Positions 1 to 7,662 of a DNA stretch of 15,127 bases are shown one piece after another. The notes below the pieces were generated by a model, which ran no database searches, was not told the origin of the DNA, and saw only the letters and a program-made list of their open reading frames with translations. The stretch is from Dethiosulfatibacter sp. GTDB lineage: Bacteria > Bacillota_A > Clostridia > Tissierellales > Dethiosulfatibacteraceae. The stretch's first letter is position 1. Every line of letters starts with the position of its first letter. The position numbers were made by a program, and so were the translations under genes. Location of the stretch: contig JAHRFV010000108.1 in NCBI GenBank assembly GCA_019084435.1, forward strand, positions 1-15,127, written 5' to 3'.

Positions 1-218
1 GACTGTGTCTGTGTTGGTGGATGATGTGAGCAAAAACAAAGAATCATACCTGACAGGCAGAAGTGAATCAGGTCTTGGCTTTTTTTATACGGACATTTAC
101 CATCTGACCTATCAGATCCTTTTCACCGACAAAATGTACCAGTTTACCTGATTCACTTCTGCCTGTCAGGTATGATTCTTTGTTTTTGCTCACATCATCC
201 ACCAACACAGACACAGTC
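1..218. repeat. Inverted duplication at left end, probable chimeric artefact
   Basis: Bases 1-73 are a perfect reverse complement of 146-218, separated by a 72-base spacer (74-145); pairing breaks at 74/145. The right arm is ordinary miaB coding sequence for the TRAM-domain region, so the left arm is a copy of gene-internal DNA in the wrong orientation. A similar structure sits at the other end of the window. I infer a fold-back chimera from whole-genome amplification or an assembly error, not a telomere or transposon end. The real genome sequence probably starts at about base 74. Confidence 0.9.
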
Positions 219-1363
219 CGTCCTATGTATTTCAGATTGTTTGCTTCGAATATGGGATAAAGGGTTTTTAGCAGTCTGTCAAATCGTTCCTGTTTGACCT
301 TATCATCGATCTGATCAGTTCTCTTGCCTGCAATTGTTCCGGGTCGGATTGAATAGATAAAGGTAAATGCAGAATCGAATTGAACCTCTTCTACCAGGCT
401 AAGCGTTTCATTGAAATCTTCCTCAGTTTCTCCGGGAAAACCGGTTATAATATCTGTCGAGATCGATATATCAGGTATTTCAGCCTTAGCCATCCTCACA
501 AAATCCAGATACTGCTCTCGTGTATATTTTCTGTTCATCTCATGCAATACCTTTGTGCTGCCTGACTGTACCGGCAAATGAATCTGGGTGCACACCTTAT
601 CGCATTCCTTTATCGCCTTGATAAACTCCAGGTTCACATCCTTTGGATGTGATGAGATAAATCGGATTCTTTCTACACCTTCGATTTTGTTCAAATCCCG
701 CAACAAATCAGGAAACTGATAACGGTCGTCTATATCATTTCCATAGGAGTTTACATTCTGACCCAACAGGGTTATTTCCTTATATCCATTTTGCCCTAAT
801 GAGATTACCTCATCTATGATTTCTTGCCTATCTCTACTTCTTTCTCTGCCTCTTGTATAGGGTACGACACAATAAGAGCAGAAATTATTGCAGCCATACA
901 TGATGTTGACAAAAGCCTTATGGCTGAATTTTCTGGACTTGGGAACCTCTTCTTTGAGATTGTCGCTGTTTTCAACAATGGATATGACCTTTTTCTTTTT
1001 TTGCTCGATGTCATACAAAAGCTCCGGAAGCTGGTCATAGGTATTGGTACCAAATATTAGATCGACGAAGGGATACATTTTTAGCATCTTTTCCCTGACC
1101 TTTTGATTCTGTGGCATGCAGCCACAGACAGCAACAATTTTCTCCTTATTGGCAAGCTTGAGTCTCTTCACTTCTCCAAGATTGCCATATAGCCTGTTCT
1201 CAGCGTTTTCTCTGATTAAACAGGTGTTAAAAATAATCAAATCAGCTTCATCTCTTAATGTCGTTTCCATATAGCCTTGAGAATTCAAGAGACCACTGAT
1301 TTTTTCGGAATCATACTCATTCATCTGACACCCGAATGTTTCTATATAAAATTGTCTATCCAT
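68..1363 (-). CDS. miaB: tRNA-2-methylthio-N6-dimethylallyladenosine synthase MiaB, 3' end lost
   Basis: Radical-SAM methylthiotransferase that adds a 2-methylthio group to i6A37 of tRNAs reading UNN codons. The N-terminal UPF0004 domain has its three cluster cysteines (C12, C48, C82; GCQMNEYDS and VCGC motifs). The radical-SAM CxxxCxxC is C158, C162, C165 in the YGCNNFCSYC segment, followed by the family's PYTRGRERSR. A TRAM domain occupies the last 60 or so residues. The ATG at 1363 has an AAGGTGA ribosome site. The apparent TGA stop at 68-70 lies in the inverted duplication (1-73), so the protein is cut after the KKAK residues. MiaB usually runs about ten residues further, ending in a short GEL-like segment. 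The gene follows the S1 terminator and so probably has its own promoter. Confidence 0.95.
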   Translation of the reverse strand: MDRQFYIETFGCQMNEYDSEKISGLLNSQGYMETTLRDEADLIIFNTCLIRENAENRLYGNLGEVKRLKLANKEKIVAVCGCMPQNQKVREKMLKMYPFVDLIFGTNTYDQLPELLYDIEQKKKKVISIVENSDNLKEEVPKSRKFSHKAFVNIMYGCNNFCSYCVVPYTRGRERSRDRQEIIDEVISLGQNGYKEITLLGQNVNSYGNDIDDRYQFPDLLRDLNKIEGVERIRFISSHPKDVNLEFIKAIKECDKVCTQIHLPVQSGSTKVLHEMNRKYTREQYLDFVRMAKAEIPDISISTDIITGFPGETEEDFNETLSLVEEVQFDSAFTFIYSIRPGTIAGKRTDQIDDKVKQERFDRLLKTLYPIFEANNLKYIGRTVSVLVDDVSKNKESYLTGRSESGKLVHFVGEKDLIGQMVNVRIKKAKT

Positions 1364-1403
1364 CTAATCACCTTTGTTTTATGTTCTATATTCAAACTAC
1401 AAT

Positions 1404-1428
1404 ATTTTATCATATAATGAGATAAAAT
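1404..1428. promoter_or_regulatory. AT-rich inverted repeat upstream of miaB
   Basis: ATTTTATC at 1404-1411 and GATAAAAT at 1421-1428 form a perfect 8-bp inverted repeat around 9 bases, in the 87-base leader between the S1 terminator and miaB. The minus strand here also contains a TATGAT that could be a -10 element (1409-1414), but no good -35 sits 17 bases upstream. It could be an operator, part of the promoter, or chance in AT-rich DNA. Confidence 0.25.
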
Positions 1429-1450
1429 TAAATCATCGGATCAAAAAAGT

Positions 1451-1481
1451 AAAAAAAAAGCTGTTAGTGTGAACTAACAAC
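1451..1481 (-). terminator. Rho-independent terminator after the S1 protein gene
   Basis: On the minus strand, a 9-bp stem (arms 1473-1481 and 1460-1468, one G-T pair) with a 4-base loop is followed by nine T residues (1451-1459). The hairpin begins at the last base of the S1 gene stop codon (TAG, 1481-1483), so transcription of the aroH-cmk-plsC-ispH-S1 unit should end here. Confidence 0.85.
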
Positions 1482-2899
1482 TATTTTTTAGTGAATAAGT
1501 CACCTATTGTGAAATTGTCGTCTCCTAGGGTGTAACTGCTTAAATTCTCAACCTTGTTGTCTTTTTTATCTTCATTTTCATTTTCTATGATCATGGTAAG
1601 TTTGATGGTTTTTGATTTTCTGTTGATATCTGTAATCTTGCATTCAACTTCCTGGTCTTTTTCCAGTATTTGAGCCGGTGTTCTCAGCTTGTCTTTTGAA
1701 ACCAGTTTAGTAGGCACAAATCCTTCTATTTCATCAGCTAACTCAACCACTACACCTTCAGTTGTCATGCTAGTGACTTTACCTTTGACAACATCAAATC
1801 TTTTCAAGTTTTTCGTGTATTTTACAAATGGATCTTCAGAAAGCTGCTTGGCACCTAGTGATAGTCTTTCCTTTTTACTGTCTATTGCCAATATCTTCAC
1901 TTCAAGCTCTTGTCCAACCTTCAACACATCTTGTGGATGCTTGACCATATCCCATGAGATATCAGATACGTGTAACAGTCCCTGAACATTGTCTATCTCA
2001 ACGAAAGCGCCAAAATCAGTCAAGGATACAACCTTACCTGTTACGATATCGCCAGCGTTATAGTTTTCGGTGAATAGTTCGAATGGTCTCTTAAGTGTCG
2101 CTTTCAGGCTTAAAGATATTCTTTTTCTTTCAAGATCTTTTTTCAAAACCTTGACACTGATTACATCTCCCTCTTTCAAAACATCAGAAGGGTGCTTTAT
2201 TCTGTTCCAAGATATTTCATTGATGTGAAGGAGTCCCTCTATACCATTGATTTCAACAAATGCACCAAAATCAACAACACGATTTACTTTTCCTTCATAA
2301 GTCTCCTTGGTGTCGATTGTTTCCCATGCTTGCTGTTCTTTTGCTCTTGCTTCTTCTATTTCCAGCACTTTTCGAGAAAAAATCAACTTATTCTTGTTGT
2401 TTTTCATTTTAGCTTCTATGATTCTCACTTCAAGATTCTTACCGACAAAATCGGCTGGTACAGCATTTCTACCTTTTGATAGGTGTGATCCGGGGATGAA
2501 ACCACTGAATCCTTTAAACTCTGCAATTACACCACTGTCGTTTGAGTTAGTTGTTTTGACCGTTACAGTTTCACCTGTTTTCATCAACTCAACTATAGCA
2601 TCCCATTTGTGTTGTTCCTCAAAATCTTTTCTTGACAGGACAATATTCCCATCATCATTGCTGTTACTAGCTACTACAGCTTCAATCTCATCTCCGATAT
2701 TTAGGATATCACGCAAATCCTCCACATCATCCATTGTGTAATCATCCTTTGTTATGATACCGTCTGACTTGTAACCGAAGTTAACCAAAGCCTTATCCCT
2801 TTCAACAAGGATTACAGTCCCTTTTATTTGTCTTCCTGGAAAAATTTTAATGAATTCGAAATTTTCTAGCAGTTCATGCATTTCATTTTGTTCTGACAT
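1481..2899 (-). CDS. rpsA: S1 RNA-binding domain protein (ribosomal protein S1-like)
   Basis: S1-family protein, expected to bind single-stranded mRNA and help load it on the 30S ribosome. I count five OB-fold S1 repeats at about residues 22-91, 108-177, 199-267, 282-351 and 367-436. Repeats 3 and 4 are the most canonical (VDFGAFVEI and GLLH motifs). An acidic low-complexity tail follows (437-472). Five repeats is fewer than the six of E. coli S1 and more than the four common in Firmicutes. I chose the ATG at 2899, nine bases after a GAGGAGG site; an in-frame TTG at 2905 is closer than ideal. The start overlaps the end of ispH by 17 bases. In some Clostridia the two are one fused polypeptide; here they are in different frames. 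A terminator follows the stop. Confidence 0.9.
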   Translation of the reverse strand: MSEQNEMHELLENFEFIKIFPGRQIKGTVILVERDKALVNFGYKSDGIITKDDYTMDDVEDLRDILNIGDEIEAVVASNSNDDGNIVLSRKDFEEQHKWDAIVELMKTGETVTVKTTNSNDSGVIAEFKGFSGFIPGSHLSKGRNAVPADFVGKNLEVRIIEAKMKNNKNKLIFSRKVLEIEEARAKEQQAWETIDTKETYEGKVNRVVDFGAFVEINGIEGLLHINEISWNRIKHPSDVLKEGDVISVKVLKKDLERKRISLSLKATLKRPFELFTENYNAGDIVTGKVVSLTDFGAFVEIDNVQGLLHVSDISWDMVKHPQDVLKVGQELEVKILAIDSKKERLSLGAKQLSEDPFVKYTKNLKRFDVVKGKVTSMTTEGVVVELADEIEGFVPTKLVSKDKLRTPAQILEKDQEVECKITDINRKSKTIKLTMIIENENEDKKDNKVENLSSYTLGDDNFTIGDLFTKK

Positions 2900-3722
2900 T
2901 AACAATAACCTCCTCGACTATTCTCAGCGGAGTCGATGCTCCTGCTGTAATACCGATCTTCTTAGAATTTTTTATCAAATCATAAGGAATCTCATCGGAG
3001 TTTTCAATCCAGTAGGTATTGTCACAGAGTTCCTTACAAATTTCATACAGTTTTTTTGTGTTCGAGCTTTGTTTACCACCGATTACCAAGACAGAGTCAC
3101 ATTCTACGGCCAATTTTTTGGCTGCTTCCTGTCTTAGCTCCGTTGCCCTGCAGACGGTGTCCTTTACTATAATAGCATTATTATTTAAAGAATAAAAGTA
3201 TTCTTTTATCTCATTATATTTATTTATATTGTAAGTGGTCTGAAAAACGATGCAAGTTTTGTTTTCGGCATATAAATGGTTGATTTTATAGTCATTCAGG
3301 TCAGAATAAATGTAGACTCCCTTTTCGCACCAGCCCTTGATTCCTTCAACCTCAGGATGGTCCTTGTTACCGAATATAATGATATCATCACCATCATCAC
3401 AACACTGTCGTACTATACCATGAATTCGTCTGACCTTTGGACAGGTGGCATCTATGATGCGGATATTGTTTTTTTCACAATAGTCATATACAGAGTGACC
3501 AACACCATGCGAACGTATTACTAGACTTGAGTCCTTCAAATCACTTATATCTTCAATTATATGTAAGCCCTTGCCCTTAAGGCTTTCCAAGACGTCATTA
3601 TTATGAATCAACTCTCCATAGCAGAATAATTCATCTTCCAATTCCAATGCGTCGTTTGTTATCTCTAAAGCCCTGTCGACACCAAAGCAGGTAGCATAGT
3701 GGTCTGCTCTAATTATTTCCAT
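2883..3722 (-). CDS. ispH: 4-hydroxy-3-methylbut-2-enyl diphosphate reductase IspH
   Basis: Last enzyme of the MEP isoprenoid pathway; a cytoplasmic iron-sulfur protein that converts HMBPP to IPP and DMAPP. With the ATG at 3722 as residue 1, the protein begins MEII as the family does, and the three cluster cysteines fall at C12 (TCFGV), C94 (DATCPKV) and C191 (TVCRATELRQ). Substrate-binding motifs are also present: H40 (GELIHN), H72 (RSHGVG), H122 and E124 (GNKDHPEVEG), and SSN at 219-221. An in-frame ATG seven codons upstream is less likely because it adds non-homologous residues. The start overlaps the plsC end by 14 bases and the stop overlaps the S1 gene start by 17 bases. At 279 residues the length is normal for a stand-alone IspH. 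Confidence 0.95.
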   Translation of the reverse strand: MEIIRADHYATCFGVDRALEITNDALELEDELFCYGELIHNNDVLESLKGKGLHIIEDISDLKDSSLVIRSHGVGHSVYDYCEKNNIRIIDATCPKVRRIHGIVRQCCDDGDDIIIFGNKDHPEVEGIKGWCEKGVYIYSDLNDYKINHLYAENKTCIVFQTTYNINKYNEIKEYFYSLNNNAIIVKDTVCRATELRQEAAKKLAVECDSVLVIGGKQSSNTKKLYEICKELCDNTYWIENSDEIPYDLIKNSKKIGITAGASTPLRIVEEVIVNVRTK

Positions 3723-4323
3723 TGCTGTCATCCATAAAAACATTTTTTAAGTCGTAGATCCTTCTCATGATGTCAACACTTATGTCGGTATACTGTTTCG
3801 AATCCAGTGCGCTTTTATCCAAATGATTATAATCATATTTCTCGCCGTAATAGACATCAACCCTACCAAATAACTTGTATTTGGAGTCAATATAGACAGG
3901 AAGAACTGTTGCTTTCGATCGGACAACCAGCATACCAATTCCGCCTTTAACGGAGCTTTCGTTAAAACCCTTGACTCTAGTTCCTTCTGGGAAAATACCC
4001 AGTGTATTGTTGTTCTTCAATATTTTAAGGGAGTTTTTAAGGGCAGTCAAAGAATTGCCTTCTCTATCCACAGGAAAAACCTTAATTCTCGTCAGTAGAA
4101 ATTTGAGAATACTATTATTGAATAACTCCTTCTTAGCCATGTAGCTAACTTCATCTTTGAAAGTGATAGCGACAACAAAGGGGTCAAACCAGGATGAATG
4201 ATTGGCACATAAGACCAATGGTTCACCCTCATTGATCAGAGAGTTTTCCTTACAATGAACTTTTATTCTGAACAGGATCTTCAAAATGATAATTGCAATT
4301 ATCCTGATAAACTTATAAAACAT
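3709..4323 (-). CDS. plsC: 1-acyl-sn-glycerol-3-phosphate acyltransferase
   Basis: Membrane-associated acyltransferase that makes phosphatidic acid by acylating lysophosphatidic acid. A hydrophobic N-terminal segment (about residues 5-20) should anchor it in the membrane. The catalytic HX4D motif is NHSSWFD (H42, D47), R87 lies in the second conserved block (PVDREGN), and FPEGTR is at 111-116 (glycerol-phosphate binding). The length of 204 residues is typical of short Gram-positive PlsC proteins. The ATG shares one base with the TAA stop of cmk (TAATG), which suggests coupled translation, and its end overlaps ispH by 14 bases. The cmk-plsC-ispH order is common in Clostridia. Confidence 0.93.
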   Translation of the reverse strand: MFYKFIRIIAIIILKILFRIKVHCKENSLINEGEPLVLCANHSSWFDPFVVAITFKDEVSYMAKKELFNNSILKFLLTRIKVFPVDREGNSLTALKNSLKILKNNNTLGIFPEGTRVKGFNESSVKGGIGMLVVRSKATVLPVYIDSKYKLFGRVDVYYGEKYDYNHLDKSALDSKQYTDISVDIMRRIYDLKNVFMDDSNGNN

Positions 4324-4970
4324 TAATCCTCCATCCTGACATACCCGATTATGATATCGATGACCTGATCTATACCAATATCTGATGTATCAATCTCGAC
4401 TGCATCCGCAGCCTTTTTTAGTGGGGCCAATTCCCTGTTGCTGTCGTTTTTATCTCTAATTCTTATGGCTTCGATGGTCTCTTCAAGAGATACATCGTCA
4501 TCTGATTTTTTTAATTCCTCATATCGTCTAAGCCCACGGATTTCATAGCTAGCGGTAAGAAAAAACTTGAAGTCAGCATTTGGAAAAACAACCGTTCCTA
4601 TGTCTCTGCCTTCCATGACAACATTATTATTCTTAGCCAACTTTCTTTGAAAATCAGTAGCAAATGATCTGATAATGGAATTCTTAGAATAATCTGAGGT
4701 TTTGCTTGTAATAATCTCCTCACGGATTTCGCGGTCAATGACAGAGCCTTGAAAATAAATATGCTCGCTAGTATATTTGAGGTCGATATTGTTGAGATAG
4801 TCTTCTAGTAATTCAATGTTGTCTAGCTCGATTCCGTCTTTAATCAAACTATATGTTATAGCCCTATATATAGCCCCTGTGTCGATAAACATGAAACCCA
4901 GAAGCGCGCTGACTTTTTTTGCAACTGTGCTTTTCCCGGCACCAGCCGGCCCATCTATTGCAATGATCAT
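4323..4970 (-). CDS. cmk: Cytidylate kinase
   Basis: Phosphorylates CMP and dCMP to the diphosphates using ATP. The Walker A loop is GPAGAGKST (residues 7-15), followed by the DTGAIYRA block (30-37), MEGRDIGTVVFP in the middle, and RELAPLKKAADAVEIDTS near the C-terminus, all family signatures. The ATG at 4970 follows a GGAGG site at good spacing and gives 215 residues. The frame stays open 39 codons further upstream, but that stretch covers the 3' end of aroH and has no homology to the family, so it is rejected. It begins 11 bases after the aroH stop, and its stop shares one base with the plsC start. Confidence 0.95.
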   Translation of the reverse strand: MIIAIDGPAGAGKSTVAKKVSALLGFMFIDTGAIYRAITYSLIKDGIELDNIELLEDYLNNIDLKYTSEHIYFQGSVIDREIREEIITSKTSDYSKNSIIRSFATDFQRKLAKNNNVVMEGRDIGTVVFPNADFKFFLTASYEIRGLRRYEELKKSDDDVSLEETIEAIRIRDKNDSNRELAPLKKAADAVEIDTSDIGIDQVIDIIIGYVRMED

Positions 4971-4981
4971 GTTTCCTCCAT

Positions 4982-5338
4982 TTAAAGCTTTTTTAAATCC
5001 GGTCTGAGCTTTTCCGCACCTTTCAGATAAACATGTGTCGGGTTCGTTAATTCCGATTGATTGATAAACATAAGTACTCGGATACATAAAGGCAGACTGC
5101 CTTCAACGTTCATTTCCTGCATACACATTAAGGTAGCATTTTCAAACCCGATTTCACGGGCGAATTTTGCCGGATAGGCTCTGGTGATATCCTTGGTGGC
5201 AGTAAAAATAATGCTTTCAACTTCTGAAGCGGTTATATTGTTGACACTCAATATCTCTTCAAGCAATATGATGGTATTGGTCCTTATTTCAGTTTCTGAG
5301 TTATTCTTGATGGTTATGGCACCGCGTATCGTCTTCAT
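4982..5338 (-). CDS. aroH: Chorismate mutase, AroH type
   Basis: Converts chorismate to prephenate on the way to phenylalanine and tyrosine. This is the monofunctional trimeric AroH fold known from Bacillus subtilis, not the helical AroQ type. Residues matching the B. subtilis active site are R5 (TIRGA), R61 (REIGFE), C72 and E75 (CMQEM), R87 (CIRVLM) and Y104 (HVYL). The length of 118 residues is normal, and the LRPDL near the C-terminus is also conserved. The ATG at 5338 has an AAAGGTGA ribosome site. It is the first gene of the aroH-cmk-plsC-ispH-S1 unit, placed directly after a terminator and a candidate promoter. Confidence 0.95.
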   Translation of the reverse strand: MKTIRGAITIKNNSETEIRTNTIILLEEILSVNNITASEVESIIFTATKDITRAYPAKFAREIGFENATLMCMQEMNVEGSLPLCIRVLMFINQSELTNPTHVYLKGAEKLRPDLKKL

Positions 5339-5353
5339 AAAATCACCTTTAAT

Positions 5354-5382
5354 ATTATAGTATAATTTGACAATTAAAACAA
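5354..5382 (-). promoter_or_regulatory. Candidate promoter for aroH operon
   Basis: On the minus strand, TTGTTT (5377-5382) and a perfect TATAAT (5354-5359) are 17 bases apart, between the upstream terminator and aroH. The -10 is half of a small palindrome, ATTATA-G-TATAAT. The predicted start of transcription would fall at or inside the ribosome site, leaving a leader of only about ten bases, so the true start site may differ. Confidence 0.45.
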
Positions 5383-5383
5383 C

Positions 5384-5410
5384 AAAAAAAACCGGGATCA
5401 GAGCCCGGTT
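5384..5410 (-). terminator. Rho-independent terminator of the oxidoreductase operon
   Basis: Minus-strand hairpin with a 7-bp GC-rich stem (AACCGGG, 5404-5410, with CCCGGTT, 5390-5396), a 7-base loop and a T run (5384-5391). It begins four bases past the stop codon of the RpiR-type regulator and separates it from aroH. Confidence 0.9.
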
Positions 5411-5413
5411 GTC

Positions 5414-6295
5414 TTACTTCTTGAAGTCATTCTCTTTATTGTAGATACTGTACTTGTCCCAAACATCCTCCAAAAGATCAAAATACTTCACTATTTCATC
5501 CTTTTCCTGCATACCGACACTCATGATGAGTGAATTGATTACTGCCATTGGTGTTACCAATGAATCAACAAATGACACCATATTACTCTTACCAAGCAAA
5601 GCGATATCAGCCAGCTGATAGAATGGAGAAGCCTCTGTATCCGTTATGGCAATGACTTTTGCCTTTCTATCCATTGCGAAGTTAACTGCATCCATGCTTT
5701 GACGGGAATAGCGTGGATAACTGATGATAATAAAAAGGTCGTTTTCATTGATTCTGACCAGTTGCTCAAACACTGAGTTAGTGTTCTGGTTGACTATCTT
5801 TACGTTTTCCACAATAACATCCAGATAGAACCCTAGATATAGAGCTAAAGCATAGGAGCTTCTCATACCCATAATATATATTTTTTTAGCTCCTAAAATC
5901 AATGAAGCTGCGTTGTTGAGTCGTTCCTGATCTAGATCTTCAAGATAATTTTTTAAGGAATGAATCTCATTTTTCAATATCTTGTTGATGAATTCTTCGG
6001 AATCCTTTGGCGTTTCATTCAGAGAAATCCTCTGCACAGTAGTCAACTTATTCTTGATCATGACCTGCAAGGCTTGCTGAAGATCAGGAAATCCATCAAA
6101 TCCAAGAGCTGTTGCAAATCTTACCACAGTTGATTCGCTAACATCGACTGTCTTGCCTATCTTGGCAGCTGTCATAAAAGCGGCTTTGTCATATTGCTCA
6201 ATGATAAACTGGGCAATTGCCTTTTGTCCTTTACTGAACTTATAATAATTGCTCTGAATGATTTTGATTAAATCTTCATTAGTTTTAAATGCCAT
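5414..6295 (-). CDS. MurR/RpiR-family transcriptional regulator with SIS domain
   Basis: DNA-binding regulator. The N-terminal RpiR-type helix-turn-helix covers about residues 1-77, with the recognition region VSESTVVRFATALGFDGF at 52-69. A linker follows, then a SIS (sugar isomerase) domain at about 130-260. The SIS loops are GMRSS (143-147) and SYPRYSRQ (192-199). Many RpiR proteins have an SxSGxT-type phosphate loop at the second position, so this ligand may not be a sugar phosphate. The ATG at 6295 has an AAAGGAT site and lies 16 bases after the gamma-subunit gene. As last gene of the operon before the terminator, it may control the oxidoreductase; that is inference from position only. 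Confidence 0.88.
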   Translation of the reverse strand: MAFKTNEDLIKIIQSNYYKFSKGQKAIAQFIIEQYDKAAFMTAAKIGKTVDVSESTVVRFATALGFDGFPDLQQALQVMIKNKLTTVQRISLNETPKDSEEFINKILKNEIHSLKNYLEDLDQERLNNAASLILGAKKIYIMGMRSSYALALYLGFYLDVIVENVKIVNQNTNSVFEQLVRINENDLFIIISYPRYSRQSMDAVNFAMDRKAKVIAITDTEASPFYQLADIALLGKSNMVSFVDSLVTPMAVINSLIMSVGMQEKDEIVKYFDLLEDVWDKYSIYNKENDFKK

Positions 6296-6311
6296 TTGAC
6301 CATCCTTTTCG

Positions 6312-6839
6312 TCAAATCATGGATACACCCTTATAAAAAGCAGTTTTGTTGATTTCATCAGTTCCAGGAGGAACTCTTTTTAAAACAGCCTTAAGGATGT
6401 TCTCTTCTTTGACAATATCTAGTACTTTACTGATGACACCTAGGGAGATGATGTTGGCAACCATAGGTCTTTTCATTTCAATATTCGAAGTTTTAAGGAT
6501 TGGTAGGCTAAAAATCTTAAAACCATTCGCCCCTCTCAGCTCAATGCTGTCATCTACTATAAGTATACCATCATTTTTTAAGGATGCAATATATTGATCA
6601 TAAGATTTTTGTGTTAGACAAAGAAGCATATCACACTTCTGTACCTTTGGATAATTGATTTCTGTCTCGCTGATGATAACCTCAGCCTTGCTGGCACCAC
6701 CTCTAGCCTCGGGACCGTATGATTGGGATTGGATAGCGTTGATACCTTGCAATAGACTGGCATCAGCCAATATGATACCTGCTAGGATTAACCCTTGCCC
6801 GCCTGACCCTGACAATCGGATTTCATATTTTTTAGGCAT
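6312..6839 (-). CDS. korC: 2-oxoacid:ferredoxin oxidoreductase, gamma subunit
   Basis: Smallest catalytic-complex subunit of a four-subunit 2-oxoacid:ferredoxin oxidoreductase, an enzyme that oxidatively decarboxylates a 2-oxoacid to acyl-CoA and reduces ferredoxin. The family signatures GSGGQG (11-16) and SYGPEARGG (40-48) are intact, and RPMVANIISLG in the C-terminal part is typical. The length of 175 residues is normal. Its ATG at 6839 is one base from the beta-subunit stop, so translation is probably coupled. The substrate cannot be fixed from sequence: 2-oxoglutarate is the usual call for this delta-alpha-beta-gamma layout, but branched-chain 2-oxoacids are possible. Confidence 0.85.
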   Translation of the reverse strand: MPKKYEIRLSGSGGQGLILAGIILADASLLQGINAIQSQSYGPEARGGASKAEVIISETEINYPKVQKCDMLLCLTQKSYDQYIASLKNDGILIVDDSIELRGANGFKIFSLPILKTSNIEMKRPMVANIISLGVISKVLDIVKEENILKAVLKRVPPGTDEINKTAFYKGVSMI

Positions 6840-6840
6840 G

Positions 6841-7662
6841 TTATCTCTCCTTCTTCAACAGATCAATGATCTTTTGGTATTTTTCGGTGTATTCTTCCTC
6901 AGGCTTGTTGTAGAACTCGCCCATTAAAATTTTAGATTCAGCCAACTCAGGTTTCTTCTCAGCAATCTTGATATCGATATAGTCATCCTTCAGACTTTTC
7001 ATCATTTCGACAGCATCGCCTTTTTTGTTTTTTCTACCATAGTAGGTTGGACATGAGCTGACAGCTTCAACAAAGGAAAATCCTTTGTTCTTGATTCCAT
7101 TCTCCACCAGAGTCGTCAACTGCTTTGCATAATACGCTGTTGATCTACCGACATAGGTTGCACCGGCAGCTTTGGCCAGATTGCACAGGTCAAAGGTCTT
7201 GTCGATGTTGCCGTAGGGTGCTGTAGTACCATAAGAATCTGTTGGTGTAGTTGGTGAGTATTGCCCACCGGTCATTCCATATATGTTGTTATTAAAGGCT
7301 ATCGTTGTTATATCAATGTTTCTTCTTGCGGCATGAATCAGGTGATTCCCACCTATAGCTGAACAATCACCATCACCTGTCAGTACAAGTACTTCAAGGT
7401 TGGGGTTAGCCATCTTGACGCCAGTGGCAAAAGCAAGTGCCCTACCATGAGTTGTATGCAGAGTATTGAAGTTCATGTAGCCAGATGCCCTGGATGAGCA
7501 ACCGATGCCAGAAACGATGCAAATTTTCTCGGGATCCAGCTTCAGATTGTCAATGGCTCTTACTACCGCATGCATGACGATGCCATGACCGCAACCCGGG
7601 CACCAGATATGAGGCAATTTCTCTTCTCTGAAGTATTCTTTGACTAAAGCACTGGTATTCAT
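6841..7662 (-). CDS. korB: 2-oxoacid:ferredoxin oxidoreductase, beta (thiamine diphosphate) subunit
   Basis: Binds thiamine diphosphate and one 4Fe-4S cluster. Likely cluster cysteines are C21 and C24 (WCPGCGHG), C55 (GIGCSS) and C203 (SSCPT). The diphosphate and Mg site is GDGD (96-99) with the NNNIYGMTGGQ block at 124-134. The length of 273 residues is normal for KorB/VorB-type subunits. The ATG at 7662 overlaps the alpha-subunit stop in an ATGA and has an upstream GGAGGTG-like ribosome site. It works with the adjacent alpha, gamma and delta subunits in the cytoplasm, passing electrons to ferredoxin. Confidence 0.92.
   Translation of the reverse strand: MNTSALVKEYFREEKLPHIWCPGCGHGIVMHAVVRAIDNLKLDPEKICIVSGIGCSSRASGYMNFNTLHTTHGRALAFATGVKMANPNLEVLVLTGDGDCSAIGGNHLIHAARRNIDITTIAFNNNIYGMTGGQYSPTTPTDSYGTTAPYGNIDKTFDLCNLAKAAGATYVGRSTAYYAKQLTTLVENGIKNKGFSFVEAVSSCPTYYGRKNKKGDAVEMMKSLKDDYIDIKIAEKKPELAESKILMGEFYNKPEEEYTEKYQKIIDLLKKER

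Noticed and set aside
2307..2741. Plus-strand open frames such as 2307-2741, 1689-1985 and 7864-8127
   Set aside because: They are shadows of conserved minus-strand genes, rich in serine and low-complexity residues, without ribosome sites or recognisable domains.
4323..5087. Longer cytidylate kinase with a 39-residue N-terminal extension
   Set aside because: The extension is the out-of-frame reading of the aroH 3' end; the ATG at 4970 has a GGAGG site and begins with the family N-terminus.
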